Positions 26,128 through 36,600 of a stretch of 64,000 nt of DNA are shown here, piece after piece; the first letter of the stretch is position 1, and the number at the start of each line of letters is the position of its first letter. The notes under the pieces were generated by a model that saw only the letters and a program-made list of their open reading frames with translations, was not told the origin of the DNA and ran no database searches. Source of the stretch: JBBTTE01 sp038064375 (GTDB lineage: Bacteria; Patescibacteriota; Saccharimonadia; Saccharimonadales; UBA4665); NCBI GenBank assembly GCA_038064375.1, contig JBBTTF010000001.1, positions 620,001-684,000 of the forward strand. Reading direction: 5' to 3'. Made by a program: the position numbers and the translations under genes.

Positions 26128-27069
26128 ATGAAGCTTGTAGTTCAAATACCATGCCTAAACGAGGAGGCGACGCTGCCTTTGGTTCTAAACAGCATTCCAA
26201 AAAGCATCGATGGCGTCGATGAAATCATTGTTCTGATCATTGATGACGGCTCGACCGACAAGACGATTGATGTAGCCAAGGAGCTAGGAGTAAAACATTT
26301 TGTTCGTCATGCTCGCAATCAAGGACTTGGCAGGTCGTTTCATGATGGTGTCCAAAAAGCCTTAGAGCTAGGTGCGGACATTGTCGTAAACACCGACGGC
26401 GACAACCAGTACCCTCAAGGGAGAATCGGCGACTTGGTTCAACCAATCGTTGATGGCAAGGCAGACATCGTCATTGGCGATCGCCAAACACACAAAATCA
26501 GTCATTTCTCGCCAACCAAAAAGCTACTGCAGCGCCTTGGTAGTGCAGTGGTCAACAAAGCAGCTGGCACAAATCTTCCTGATGCTGCCAGCGGCTTCCG
26601 TGCCTACAGTCGCGAGTCCCTCATAAGACTCAACACTATTACTCGCTTTAGCTATTGCACCGAGACGATTATCCAAGCTGGCAATAAAGGCCTACATATT
26701 GCTAGTGTGGCTATCGATACTAACCCCAAGTTACGCGAGTCACGATTGTTTAAGTCGACTTTTGAGCATGTTCGCAAATCAGCCGTTACGATTATTCGAG
26801 CTTACGTTATGTACAAGCCCTACATAATTTTTGGCTGGTTGGGCGGAGTACTATTTATACTTGGCCTTGTTCCATTTGCCAGATTTATATATTTGAGCAT
26901 CGAGGAGGGAACGACCAGTGGTCACGTTCAATCACTGCTTGTCGGCTCATTGTTAATGACAACCGCCTTCTTGTGCCTAGTACTTAACATCATCGCCGAT
27001 CTTATACGAATCAACCGCATCTTGATAGAAAACAACCTCGAACAAGCCAAGCGCCAACGTTTTAACTAA
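26128..27069 (+). CDS. Family 2 glycosyltransferase, DPM1-like with C-terminal membrane helices
   Basis: The 313-residue enzyme has a GT-A domain (IPCLNEEATLPLVL, IIDDGSTDKT, and the metal-binding VNTDGDNQYPQ) followed near 225-300 by two transmembrane helices (IIFGWLGGVLFILGLVPF and LVGSLLMTTAFLCLVLNI). This layout fits polyprenyl-phosphate mannose or glucose synthases, which load sugars on a lipid carrier for use outside the cell. The membrane glycosyltransferase-like gene that converges at its 3' end could use that donor. Confidence 0.88.
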   Translation: MKLVVQIPCLNEEATLPLVLNSIPKSIDGVDEIIVLIIDDGSTDKTIDVAKELGVKHFVRHARNQGLGRSFHDGVQKALELGADIVVNTDGDNQYPQGRIGDLVQPIVDGKADIVIGDRQTHKISHFSPTKKLLQRLGSAVVNKAAGTNLPDAASGFRAYSRESLIRLNTITRFSYCTETIIQAGNKGLHIASVAIDTNPKLRESRLFKSTFEHVRKSAVTIIRAYVMYKPYIIFGWLGGVLFILGLVPFARFIYLSIEEGTTSGHVQSLLVGSLLMTTAFLCLVLNIIADLIRINRILIENNLEQAKRQRFN

Positions 27070-28592
27070 GGTAAAAACTGGCCTTGCTGATCATAGCCAG
27101 GCGTCAGTGGGCCAACGGCGCCCCTAACAGTCTGATTGATTTGTTGAACGGTCGAGTTTGGCCAATACCAAGCGTTGTTGCTGCGTAATACATAAGTTAG
27201 TGCGCCGCCGCCCCATAGCATCGACAATACGACAACTGTCGCAAAAGCCATTTTGAGAGCCCCCATATGACCAAGCAGTTTATTCCATGCCGCAACACCC
27301 GCGAACAGCAAAAGAGGCATAACGGGCAAGAGGTAGCGACCGTTAATGGCCACAGGCCTGCCGGTTCTTAGGAAGGCTTCAAATTCATCAAGCCATAGCA
27401 GCGCTATAAAGATAATAGTGACGGCAATGAATAGTGACAAAACAGGTGCCGAGTAGCGTTTAAAAAGACGCGGCAAAGTTAACAAAAGGACAAGACCACT
27501 AATAGAGGCAAAGATTATGGCTGCAATCCCCGGCACAAGCAGTGGGCCACGAGTCTGGAAGCCCGTCGTTGGACCATCAACAGCGAAGAAAGTTCTCAGC
27601 CACATTCCATAAAACCACTCATGGGTGAAGGTAACTGGACTTCGTGAAGCATTATCTGACTTGTTAAGTTTGAGATCGTGATCACGAATCCATGGCCCAT
27701 ATTCGCTACATTGCTCAATTGTTAAGACAGCGCTGCAGTCAGGCACGGGCGTGTGGTATCGCATTAGGTTCACGCCATATCTCTCAATAAACAGCCCGGT
27801 CACAATCACAAAACCAATGACCAGCCCAACGCGTGTCCAGCCGACAAAACGCCCCCAACCTGCGGCCAGTCCGGCCCACAACTTGCCAAATGATCGATAG
27901 TACAGCCATACTCTGACGAGCACGAATCCGACTATGGCTACAAATATTGGCAAAAATGCATACTTAATAAGGCTAGAAGCCAGACAAACAATCACCAACT
28001 GCAACAGCGTTGTGATATCAAACTTTTTGGCCTTGTAGATGCTGTTATCCAGCTTGACCGTTAGGAGCAACGCTAGAGCCGTCAACGGCAAAAACAGATT
28101 ATCGTAGTTAACCTGAGCCGCTAGCAGTGGAACAATAGGCAGCAGCACAAAGACAAGCAAACTAAAGTGAACAATGCCTTTGTGAGCACCAGTCTTGAGT
28201 AGTAAGCGTCGATAAAGCACTAGCCCTGAGGCAAACAAACCAATATTGAGCAGGCGCAAAATAATGACTTGTGCTGTCTGATTATCGGTAAATAGGCTTA
28301 TGAATCTATAGGGGAAGCTAAATATATAGTGATAAAGATACGAAGGATCTCTAGTGATCGACCCAAAGGCATTAGCAGACTCTGGCTGAGACCCCCAAAA
28401 CGGACTAATGTGACTGCTATACAACTGGATCAGTCCCAAATGGAAGTTCTCATCAAAAGCCATAGGATACAGCCCGCTAAGCGCTATCCATAGTGCCTGA
28501 AAAACCAACAGACCCACCACAAACCAGAAGAACTTATTGCTGCCAGCGATGGAGACAAAACGTCGATATATTGAGGTGCTTGGTTTTTTCAT
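27066..28592 (-). CDS. Multi-pass membrane protein, probable glycosyltransferase of the GT-C type
   Basis: The 508-residue protein has about ten to twelve hydrophobic segments. It has an early extracytoplasmic loop with FDENFHLGLIQLYSSH, an acidic pair in the position of the GT-C catalytic Asp/Glu. Such enzymes transfer sugars from polyprenyl-phosphate donors. I set the start at 28592 (MKKPSTS) instead of a TTG 24 nt upstream, because the TATACT at 28605-28610 overlaps the extra codons. It converges with the DPM1-like gene with a 4-nt overlap. Assignment to GT-C is by architecture only. Confidence 0.65.
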   Translation of the reverse strand: MKKPSTSIYRRFVSIAGSNKFFWFVVGLLVFQALWIALSGLYPMAFDENFHLGLIQLYSSHISPFWGSQPESANAFGSITRDPSYLYHYIFSFPYRFISLFTDNQTAQVIILRLLNIGLFASGLVLYRRLLLKTGAHKGIVHFSLLVFVLLPIVPLLAAQVNYDNLFLPLTALALLLTVKLDNSIYKAKKFDITTLLQLVIVCLASSLIKYAFLPIFVAIVGFVLVRVWLYYRSFGKLWAGLAAGWGRFVGWTRVGLVIGFVIVTGLFIERYGVNLMRYHTPVPDCSAVLTIEQCSEYGPWIRDHDLKLNKSDNASRSPVTFTHEWFYGMWLRTFFAVDGPTTGFQTRGPLLVPGIAAIIFASISGLVLLLTLPRLFKRYSAPVLSLFIAVTIIFIALLWLDEFEAFLRTGRPVAINGRYLLPVMPLLLFAGVAAWNKLLGHMGALKMAFATVVVLSMLWGGGALTYVLRSNNAWYWPNSTVQQINQTVRGAVGPLTPGYDQQGQFLP

Positions 28593-28604
28593 GTGTTGAT
28601 CAAT

Positions 28605-28610
28605 AGTATA
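28605..28610 (-). promoter_or_regulatory. -10 element of the GT-C-like gene
   Basis: TATACT on the minus strand, 12 nt before the ATG at 28592. It decides between two possible starts. Confidence 0.5.
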
Positions 28611-28675
28611 TCTCAAATTTACTTAAGGCCGCGCGATAGGCAAATTAAATCGATTTAGGCTAATATGAGTACATT

Positions 28676-29545
28676 ATGAAGCTACCCTTATGGCGCCCAA
28701 TCGCAGCTATCACCATTGTATTGGCAACTATCGGGGCTTTCGTCTACTACTTTATTCACAATCCAAGTGTTGGCGAGCAACTAAGCCGTACATCGCCTAC
28801 GGTTATTGCAATAATATTGGCTTTGTATTTTTGTACTGTTGGCGCTTTAGCACTGATTAACTCGAGCACTCTGAGGTTGTGTAGGCTGCGCATGAGCAAC
28901 TCCGAAAGTCTATTACTGACAGCTTACTCATCTGTAATAAACTTCTTTGGACCCCTGCAGAGTGGACCAGCCTTCCGTGCCGTATATCTCAAGAGCAAAT
29001 ACAAACTTAATCTTAAAAATTACGGAGTCGCGACACTAGTTTACTATTTCTTCTATGCGGCCTTTAGCGCCATGTTTTTGTTTTTTGGCGTACTCAAATG
29101 GTGGCTGATAGTGCCCGTTGTCTTGGGCATTATCGTTGTCATAGCGCTTAGGCAAGACCGCTTGGCTTTGAGCCGCTTGAGCAAGCTCGACCTGACCGGC
29201 TGGTACTTTTTGGCGGCTGCAAGCTTTTTGCAAGTCTCTCTGGTTGCGGCCATCTACTTTACCGAACTTCGAAGCTTAGCCCCAAACACAACCCTGACAC
29301 AGGCCATTATCTACACCGGTGCAGCCAACTTTGCATTGTTCGTTTCGTTAACACCTGGCGCTATTGGATTTCGTGAATCGTTCTTGCTATTTACTCAGCG
29401 TCTGCACCATATAGACAGCTCAACTATTGTCGCTGCCAACATTCTGGACAGGGCAATGTACGTCGTACTGTTGCTGATTTTGGCCTTATTCATTTTTGGC
29501 ACGCATGCCAGCAAGCAACTGAAGTCAAAAGTCGAAACTAAATAG
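28676..29545 (+). CDS. Second flippase-like integral membrane protein (LPG synthase TM-domain family)
   Basis: The 289-residue protein has about seven hydrophobic segments with the family motifs INFFGPLQSGPAFRAVYLK near 83-101 and SLTPGAIGFRESFLLF near 224-239. It is a stand-alone PF03706-type module and only distantly similar to the product at 20709-21662. It is flanked by a membrane glycosyltransferase-like gene and likely serves the same envelope pathway. A TAATAT hexamer lies 9 nt before the ATG. Confidence 0.8.
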   Translation: MKLPLWRPIAAITIVLATIGAFVYYFIHNPSVGEQLSRTSPTVIAIILALYFCTVGALALINSSTLRLCRLRMSNSESLLLTAYSSVINFFGPLQSGPAFRAVYLKSKYKLNLKNYGVATLVYYFFYAAFSAMFLFFGVLKWWLIVPVVLGIIVVIALRQDRLALSRLSKLDLTGWYFLAAASFLQVSLVAAIYFTELRSLAPNTTLTQAIIYTGAANFALFVSLTPGAIGFRESFLLFTQRLHHIDSSTIVAANILDRAMYVVLLLILALFIFGTHASKQLKSKVETK

Positions 29546-29547
29546 GC

Positions 29548-31212
29548 TTAGAAGTGATCGCGAATGTGAGAGAAGCTATACTCCCAGTCGGCGTTGGCTT
29601 TTTTATGAGGATTAAAGATGTGTTGGGGGTCCATGATATCTTTGGCGTCTTTGAAAAGGTCGAGCATTTCTTGTCCGTACATCATCTTAAGCCACGGACC
29701 GCGAACTAGGCCATCATTGTGCTCGCCCGACAGAGAACCGCCGTACTTGAGAACTAGATTGTTTACTGCCTTCATGGCTGGTAGAAGCTTCTTACGATCT
29801 TCTGGATCCTCTAACCTCATCAGCGGGATAACATGGAAGTTGCCATCGCCCATGTGGCCGGCGATTGTAGCGAATAGCTTGTACTTTTTGATGATCTTGC
29901 GCAGCTTAGGCAAGAACTCTGACAAATGCTCCGGTGGAACCACAAAGTCGTCAATAAATGGTGCCGTGTGCTTGTCGTGAACTTTGCTACGCAGTAGCTG
30001 AAAGCTATATCGACGCATAATCCAGAACTTCTCGGACTTACCCTCAGTCGCGTCTTCCTCAAAACCGTTAATCTCATAGCGTGCCCGTTTTTTGCTCAGC
30101 TCAGAGTGTAGGGCGTGGACTTTTTGGCGAACCTCTTCCTCAGTCTCACCATTAAACTCAATCATCAAAATCAGCTTAGGAATGCCGCGGAGTAGCTGCA
30201 AGCCGTCAGGAATCAGCGTAATTAAAAGGTGAATAAACCGTTTCCAGCCAAGTATTTTGAGAAAGCTCGGCATAAACCTGATTGACAACTTAAGCGTCGC
30301 ATCGTCAAAGGATTCAAAAGTTGCCGGCTTGTACTCTAAAACCTTTGGAATAACCTCGCCAAGGTCATCAATATCCTTCATGAATAAGACCAAAAGTCCC
30401 GAGTGAGCCTGCTTAGGAACCAAGCGGAAGTGGATGTCAGTCACAAACCCTAATGTTCCCTGAGCACCGACAATTAGCTTAGTAAGGTCGAATACTCCGG
30501 TTTTACGGTCCCAAACATCCCAGAGGTTGTAGCCAGTAGAGTTCTTGCTAACATGTGGTTTGGCAGCCTTGATTTGGTCGTAGTTGTCGTCGATGAGCTT
30601 GAACAACTTGCGGTAGACTTCGCCTTCAAAGTCTTTTTGCCCCATCTTTTTGTCTAGCTCGGTCTTATTGAGTGGCTTAACCGTACGCTCGATGCCATCT
30701 GCGAATACAAACTCAAGCTGAGTTACAAAATCTTCTGTTTTTCCGTATTCCAAAGATTTTTCACCACCGGAGTTGTTGTTGACCATTCCACCAATCGAAG
30801 CTAGGTCACGCGACGCCGGATAGGACGGCATCAAGGCATTGTGCTTAAATGTCTCGACTTCAAAATCCCTATACAGTACGCCCGGTTGAGCATGGGCAGT
30901 GGTTGGCGTTATTTTTTTGATACTAGTGAAGTGTTCGCGAAAATCGACAATTATCGAGTCATTAATCGCACCGCCTGACATATCAGTACCGGCTGAACGC
31001 GCCGTTAGGCTGAGCTTACGATGAGCTTTTTTGTTGTCGGCCACATACTTAACCAGTCGCTCTATATCATTGCCGTCTTTAGGCCTAACTACTAGTGTCG
31101 GCCGAAGCTCAAACATTGAAGCATCGTGGCTATAGGTATCCAGTGTGGCTGGTGAATCATCAAACTCACCACCAAAGCCAGCTTGCTTTAGCCCTTTTGT
31201 CATTTCTTCCAT
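29548..31212 (-). CDS. FAD-linked oxidase, D-lactate dehydrogenase/GlcD type
   Basis: The 554-residue flavoenzyme has an FAD_binding_4 domain near 38-215 (LTARSAGTDMSGGAI for pyrophosphate binding, then ASIGGMVNNNSGGEKSLEYG) and an FAD-oxidase C-terminal domain ending with the conserved GHMGDGNFHVIPL and GEHNDGLVRGPWL. This family oxidises D-2-hydroxyacids such as D-lactate, glycolate or D-2-hydroxyglutarate and passes electrons to quinone, cytochrome or a partner. No Fe-S C-terminal extension is present. The NDH-2 gene lies about 1.2 kb away. Substrate is inferred; D-lactate is a plausible choice for a fermenter. Confidence 0.88.
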   Translation of the reverse strand: MEEMTKGLKQAGFGGEFDDSPATLDTYSHDASMFELRPTLVVRPKDGNDIERLVKYVADNKKAHRKLSLTARSAGTDMSGGAINDSIIVDFREHFTSIKKITPTTAHAQPGVLYRDFEVETFKHNALMPSYPASRDLASIGGMVNNNSGGEKSLEYGKTEDFVTQLEFVFADGIERTVKPLNKTELDKKMGQKDFEGEVYRKLFKLIDDNYDQIKAAKPHVSKNSTGYNLWDVWDRKTGVFDLTKLIVGAQGTLGFVTDIHFRLVPKQAHSGLLVLFMKDIDDLGEVIPKVLEYKPATFESFDDATLKLSIRFMPSFLKILGWKRFIHLLITLIPDGLQLLRGIPKLILMIEFNGETEEEVRQKVHALHSELSKKRARYEINGFEEDATEGKSEKFWIMRRYSFQLLRSKVHDKHTAPFIDDFVVPPEHLSEFLPKLRKIIKKYKLFATIAGHMGDGNFHVIPLMRLEDPEDRKKLLPAMKAVNNLVLKYGGSLSGEHNDGLVRGPWLKMMYGQEMLDLFKDAKDIMDPQHIFNPHKKANADWEYSFSHIRDHF

Positions 31213-31257
31213 CTACCTAAGCTTAAGGGGTTTAAGCTACAAAAAGCAAGCCTTTGC

Positions 31258-31263
31258 TATACT
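31258..31263 (+). promoter_or_regulatory. -10 element of the glycosyltransferase at 31274
   Basis: TATACT, 10 nt before the ATG. Confidence 0.5.
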
Positions 31264-31273
31264 CATAACACTA

Positions 31274-32356
31274 ATGCGTATAGCTATCATTGGACCGACA
31301 CATCCCTACAAGGGCGGTATTGCCCAACACACCACCGAACTTGCCCATCACCTGCAACAGGCTGGCAATGACGTTACTCTCGTGTCATGGAAGAGTCAGT
31401 ATCCATTTTTCTACCCTGGCGCGCAGTTTGTACCTGACAATAAGCCAGAACTACCACTCTTTAGCCCATCCAAGCGAGTTTTGTCATGGAAGAATCCTCT
31501 AGGCTGGCTGAGGCTAGGTCGTCAGCTACGTGGCTATGATCAAGTCATTTTTGCGTGGTGGGTGCCAACTATTCAAGGCCCTGTGTATTTGAACATCCTC
31601 AAGGCCGTCGGCAAGAATGGCCCAAAGATAACAATTATCTGCCACAATGCTGTCGCGCATAAGCCGCGCAAAGGCGACAAGAGCCTAACTCGAGCCATCT
31701 TTGGACGGGCCGACAGAATCATCACCCACACCGACGCACAAGCCAAACTAGCCAGTCAATTTGCATCTAAAGCAACAGAAATGAAAACTGTTGGCTTGCC
31801 ATTGATCCTACTCGGCAAACCGCCCGAAGTGCGCAGCCATAAGAAGCTGACCCACAAGTTGGTCTTTTTTGGCTTCATTAGGCCCTACAAGGGTGTCGAC
31901 GTCTTACTGAGAGCAGTTGCAGAGGTGCCGTCAGTAAAACTACACATTGCAGGCGAATTTTGGGGTGGAACAGATACTTACCGCCAGATCATGGAGGAAC
32001 TTGGCTTAGACAGAAGGGTGACCATAACCGAGGGTTACGTGCCATCTGAGGCCATTCCAGCCCTTCTGAGCAATGCAGATGCCTTAGTCCTCCCATACAA
32101 GACCGGCACAGCCAGCTGGAACGTGACAATGGCACACGCTTATGGGCTACCAGTAATAGCCACCTCTGTTGGCTCCATGCCAGAACAGATAAACGATGGG
32201 GTCGACGGGCTTTTGTGCAAACCCGATGATGTTAAAGACTTGTCCAAGACCATAAAACACTTTTATTCAGGCGATGTTGCCAAGAGGTTAACTCAAGCTG
32301 TCCCAAGCCAAAAAACAGATCAACAGTGGCAGACCTATCTAAAGGCAATAGTCTAG
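31274..32356 (+). CDS. Family 4 glycosyltransferase (GT-B fold)
   Basis: The 360-residue enzyme starts MRIAIIGPTHPYKGGIAQHT, the typical glycine-rich acceptor loop of GT4. The C-terminal donor domain shows VFFGFIRPYKGVDVLLRA, IAGEFWGGTDTY, EGYVPSEAIPALLSNADAL and the GYGLP-like AYGLPVIATSVGSMPEQI with its catalytic Glu. A longer frame to 31145 would overlap the divergent FAD oxidase gene and lacks sense; the -10 hexamer at 31258 supports 31274. It probably works in the cytoplasm on a surface glycan. Confidence 0.9.
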   Translation: MRIAIIGPTHPYKGGIAQHTTELAHHLQQAGNDVTLVSWKSQYPFFYPGAQFVPDNKPELPLFSPSKRVLSWKNPLGWLRLGRQLRGYDQVIFAWWVPTIQGPVYLNILKAVGKNGPKITIICHNAVAHKPRKGDKSLTRAIFGRADRIITHTDAQAKLASQFASKATEMKTVGLPLILLGKPPEVRSHKKLTHKLVFFGFIRPYKGVDVLLRAVAEVPSVKLHIAGEFWGGTDTYRQIMEELGLDRRVTITEGYVPSEAIPALLSNADALVLPYKTGTASWNVTMAHAYGLPVIATSVGSMPEQINDGVDGLLCKPDDVKDLSKTIKHFYSGDVAKRLTQAVPSQKTDQQWQTYLKAIV

Positions 32357-32381
32357 TACTAGCTTCCGGATTGCTTATCTG

Positions 32382-32387
32382 TATAAT
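32382..32387 (+). promoter_or_regulatory. -10 element of the NDH-2 gene
   Basis: TATAAT, 12 nt before the ATG at 32400. Confidence 0.5.
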
Positions 32388-32399
32388 CATAAGCGTATT

Positions 32400-33587
32400 A
32401 TGAGCAAAAAACGCGTTCTAATTGTTGGTGCAGGCTTTGGCGGCACCAAGGCTGCCCTAGAGTTAGCTGATGATTCTCGCTTTGAGGTCACCCTGCTTAG
32501 CGACGCCGTCGACTTTCGCTATTATCCAACGCTTTATCACACAGCAACTGGTGGTCACCATGACAATTCCAGCATAGCCTTATCTCAGATTTTTGCCGAG
32601 AAGAAGATTAACATCGTTCAGGGCACGGCCAAGACACTCGATCGCAAAGCCAAGACCATCACGACAACAGATGACAAGGTGTATGAGTTCGACAGCCTAA
32701 TACTGGGCCTAGGTGTAGTAACCAACTACTTTGGAATACCAGGGCTGCCCGAATACTCCTACAGCATTAAGTCTCAGGCCGAAGTGGCACGTTTTAAGGC
32801 GCACTTACACAATCAGCTAACCGACGAACGTCGACCAGACATGCATTACGTTATTGTTGGCGCCGGCCCAACTGGCATAGAGCTTGCCGGTGCGCTACCT
32901 AGCTATCTTAAGTATATTATGAAGAGTCACGGAGTAAAGACTCGCAAGATTCATGTCGATCTGATCGAGGCCGCCCCCCGCCTACTACCACGAATGTCCA
33001 AGCGCACCTCTCGCAAAGTTCGTCACAGACTTAGGAAGCTTGGCGTCAAACTCTATGTTGGCAGCGCCGTTCAAGGCCAAAATGCTGATGGACTTACAGT
33101 CAATGGCAAGCCAATACGCAGCCACACAGTTATCTGGACTGCTGGCGTCACAAATCATCCTTTCTTTACCGAGAACGCTTTTGTGATGCTAGGACGCGGC
33201 AAAGTCGCGACAGATATTTACCTTCAGGCGGCCGACGATATTTTTGTAATCGGTGATAATGCCAACACGCCGTACAGCGGCCTCGCTCAGACAGCTTTGA
33301 GGGACGGCGAATTCGTAGCCAAAAACCTAATAAGACGCGAAAACGGCAAAGATTTTAAGAGTTACGTGGCCAAGCGTGTCGTAACAGTTATACCGGCAGG
33401 ACCACGTTGGGCAGCGGTTGAGTGGGGCAAAGCCCGTATCTATGGTTGGCTTGGCTGGATTATTCGCGAATCGGCCGACCTAGTCGGTTTTCACGATCTA
33501 GAACCATGGCCTAAGGCCACTCGACAATTTTTGACCGAATTCACTCGCGACGACGACTGCGAAATATGTGCAGTTGCCTCTGTTTAG
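32400..33587 (+). CDS. ndh: Type II NADH dehydrogenase (NDH-2)
   Basis: The 395-residue flavoprotein has the FAD loop VLIVGAGFGGTKAALEL, the NADH-binding loop YVIVGAGPTGIELAGAL with downstream acidic residues (DLIEAAPRLLPRM), and the second FAD motif DIFVIGDNAN followed by AQTALRDGEFVAKNL. These fit single-subunit NADH:quinone oxidoreductases, which recycle NADH at the membrane without pumping. No transmembrane helix is evident; the C-terminus (IYGWLGWIIRESADLVGF) could be the amphipathic membrane anchor. Other pyridine nucleotide-disulfide family roles cannot be excluded. Confidence 0.87.
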   Translation: MSKKRVLIVGAGFGGTKAALELADDSRFEVTLLSDAVDFRYYPTLYHTATGGHHDNSSIALSQIFAEKKINIVQGTAKTLDRKAKTITTTDDKVYEFDSLILGLGVVTNYFGIPGLPEYSYSIKSQAEVARFKAHLHNQLTDERRPDMHYVIVGAGPTGIELAGALPSYLKYIMKSHGVKTRKIHVDLIEAAPRLLPRMSKRTSRKVRHRLRKLGVKLYVGSAVQGQNADGLTVNGKPIRSHTVIWTAGVTNHPFFTENAFVMLGRGKVATDIYLQAADDIFVIGDNANTPYSGLAQTALRDGEFVAKNLIRRENGKDFKSYVAKRVVTVIPAGPRWAAVEWGKARIYGWLGWIIRESADLVGFHDLEPWPKATRQFLTEFTRDDDCEICAVASV

Positions 33588-33602
33588 CTATACAATAGGA
33601 CC

Positions 33603-36600
33603 ATGAATAAGGAGTTCGAGGCAGCCTATGGGCAGCTCAACAAAGCACAACTAGAGGCTGTCGATGCTATCGATGGTCCAGTATTGGTAGTAGCTGGGCC
33701 CGGCACAGGCAAGACGCAACTGCTCAGCCTCAGAGTTGCCAACATTCTTAAAGAGACAGATACCGATCCAGCCAGTGTTCTTTGTCTAACATTTACTAAC
33801 TTTGCCGCCACCAATATGCGTGAACGTCTATCCAAGCTTGTTGGGCCCGAGGCTCACAATGTTATGGTCAGGACCTTTCATAGTTTTGCAGCCGAGATAA
33901 TGAACCTGTACCCGGACTACTTCTGGAACGGCGCCCGACTCAATATCGCGCCCGACGCAGTCCAGCTTGAGATTATTCAAGATATTCTTGCTAAGTTGCC
34001 CTTGGACAACCCTCTGGCACTCAAGTTCGCCGGTGCATACACTGCCTTAAGCGATGTTCAGCAGGCTCTTAGGCTGTCTAAGGAGGCGGGCCTGACACCA
34101 GACAAGCTTAAGGCAATGATAGAGATTAACAACGCCTATATTGACTTGATCGAGCCGCAATTAATCGATACCTTGAGTGACACCCTGAGCCACAAGAAAC
34201 TAGCTGCACTCAACCAAGCCATACAAGACCTGCCAGACCAATCAATTGACGAGGCCGTAACGCCCCTAACTTCGCTTAGTACCGTTCTAAAGGATGGGCT
34301 CGCTCGTGCGATTGCCGATGATGAGGGTACGGGCAAAACGACTCAAACAGGCAAGTGGAAGCGACAGTGGCTTCAGACTGTCGCCGGCGAAAAAGGCATG
34401 TTCGACGAGCGACGGCGCAACAGTTGGTGGCTAGCTGTAGCCGATGTTTACGCCAGCTACCGCGACGTCTTACACGGCCGTGGATATTACGATTACTCTG
34501 ACATGATCATCGAGGTCATCTCACAGCTTGAGCAAAATCCAGAGTTGCTAGCAAGTGTTCAGGAGCATTTCTTATATGTATTGATTGATGAATTTCAGGA
34601 CACTAATGCTGCTCAGCTAAGATTGGCTCACCTCGTAGCAACCCATTACAGTAGCAGCAATAAACCAAACCTAATGGCGGTCGGCGATGACGATCAGTCG
34701 ATTTTTGCATTCAACGGTGCCGAACTCAACAATATGCTGTCGTTCCGGCGCACTTATGACGGAACCAAAATAATCGTCCTTCAAGAAAATTACCGTTCAA
34801 CTCAGGCAGTTCTTAACAACGCAGCAACAGTTATTGAGCAGGCTGATGATCGCCTTGTTAAGCGCGAAGCCGACCTTAACAAAGATCTTAAGGCCGCCAC
34901 AAGTCCTAAACAAGGCACAATCTCGCACATTGTATACCCAACAAGAGAGCACCAATTGTCAGCCATTGCCAAAAGAGTTCAGGCAGAATGGAGCACAGAT
35001 AAAGCTCAAAGTATCGCTGTATTAGCACGCAACCATAGTAGTTTGCGGCAATTAAGTAGCCTGCTCAATACGCTCGGCGTACCAATAAGTTACGAGCAAC
35101 AAAACAACGTCCTTGAGCACCCTATGATCAAGCAAGCTTGCTTGATAGCCGAGATAACAGCTGGCATTACACGCGGCGACAATCACAGCGTCAATCACAA
35201 CTTGGCTACTTTGTTGCAACATCCAGCGTGGAATATTAAGTCAAAAGCCTTGTGGCAGCTAGCTATCGCCAACTATCCCAAGGCTAACTGGCTCGACAGC
35301 CTACTAAATAGCAAAGACAAACAACTAGTAGAGATTGGTAACTGGCTGCTTTGGCTATCCAGACAAGCATCAAACGAGTCACTACCAATCATGCTGGAGT
35401 ACATCTTGGGACTAAGACAAAGTGACAAGTTTAGTAGCCCTTTGCGCGACTACTATATAGAGCGCAGGGAGATTGATAACACGTATCTAGAGGGGTTGTC
35501 GGCCGTCCAGACTTTGCGTCGAGCCACAGATGAGTTCGCCATTGCCCGCGAAGGGAACACGACTATTGACGACTTTGTACGCCTAACACGGCTACATAAC
35601 GATCTAGGCAGGCCAATAACCGATCAGTCTTGGTTTGTTAGTGGGGACCAAGCGGTTCAGCTCATGACCGTTCACAAGGCCAAAGGACTGGAGTTTGATA
35701 CTGTATTCGTCCTAGACACCATTGAAGACAATTGGAAGCCTAGGCACATCGGACGCAAGCCACCAGCCAATTTACCGCTTCAGCCTTATGGCGAACAGTA
35801 TGATGACTATGTACGACTGTTGTATGTGGCGGCCACTCGGGCCAAAAGTTCGCTGATCGTCAGCAGCTTTAATACTGATGGCGCCGGCCGAGACTTGCTG
35901 CCAACACCTCTCATCAACAGCCTGCCTTTGGAAGTGATTGATGAGCAGAATGCCGAACCGCCCGTAGAAGTTCTTGAATCAGCGCTATCATGGCCACGAC
36001 TTGATACTAAAAATGAGAAAGCCTTACTAGCAAAGCGACTAGAAGGCTACCAATTAAGTGTCACGGCATTGCTGCAGTTTTTAGATGTTAGCGAGGGCGG
36101 CCCAGAACGCTTCTTAGAACGCCAGTTGCTACGACTACCTGATATCACCACTCCAACCATGGCTTATGGTACAGCTATTCACAAAGCCTTACAGACTGCT
36201 CAGCAACTTACTAACGCCGGCGATTTCTCTTTACCTAAAGTGTACGAAAGCTACAGTGACAGTCTCGAACAACAGCCACTACCCAGCGCCGAACTAGAAC
36301 GCTACCGCACTCACGGTCAGCAAACCTTGGAGGCGCTATTTGGCAAACTGGGGTTCAAGCTAAGCGAGTCCGGCCAAGCCGAAATCGGTATCAGTCAGTT
36401 GCAACTTGGCGATGTGCCTTTATCTGGTAAGCTCGATCTTATTAACATTGATGATGATGTGCTGCTAATTACTGATTACAAGACAGGTAAGCCGCTCAAT
36501 AACTTCTCTACCAGAGACCAAGCAAAAATGATCAAAGCATGGCGCCATAAAACCCAGCTAATTTTTTACGCTCTTATGGCTAAGGAGAGTGGCCGGTTTA

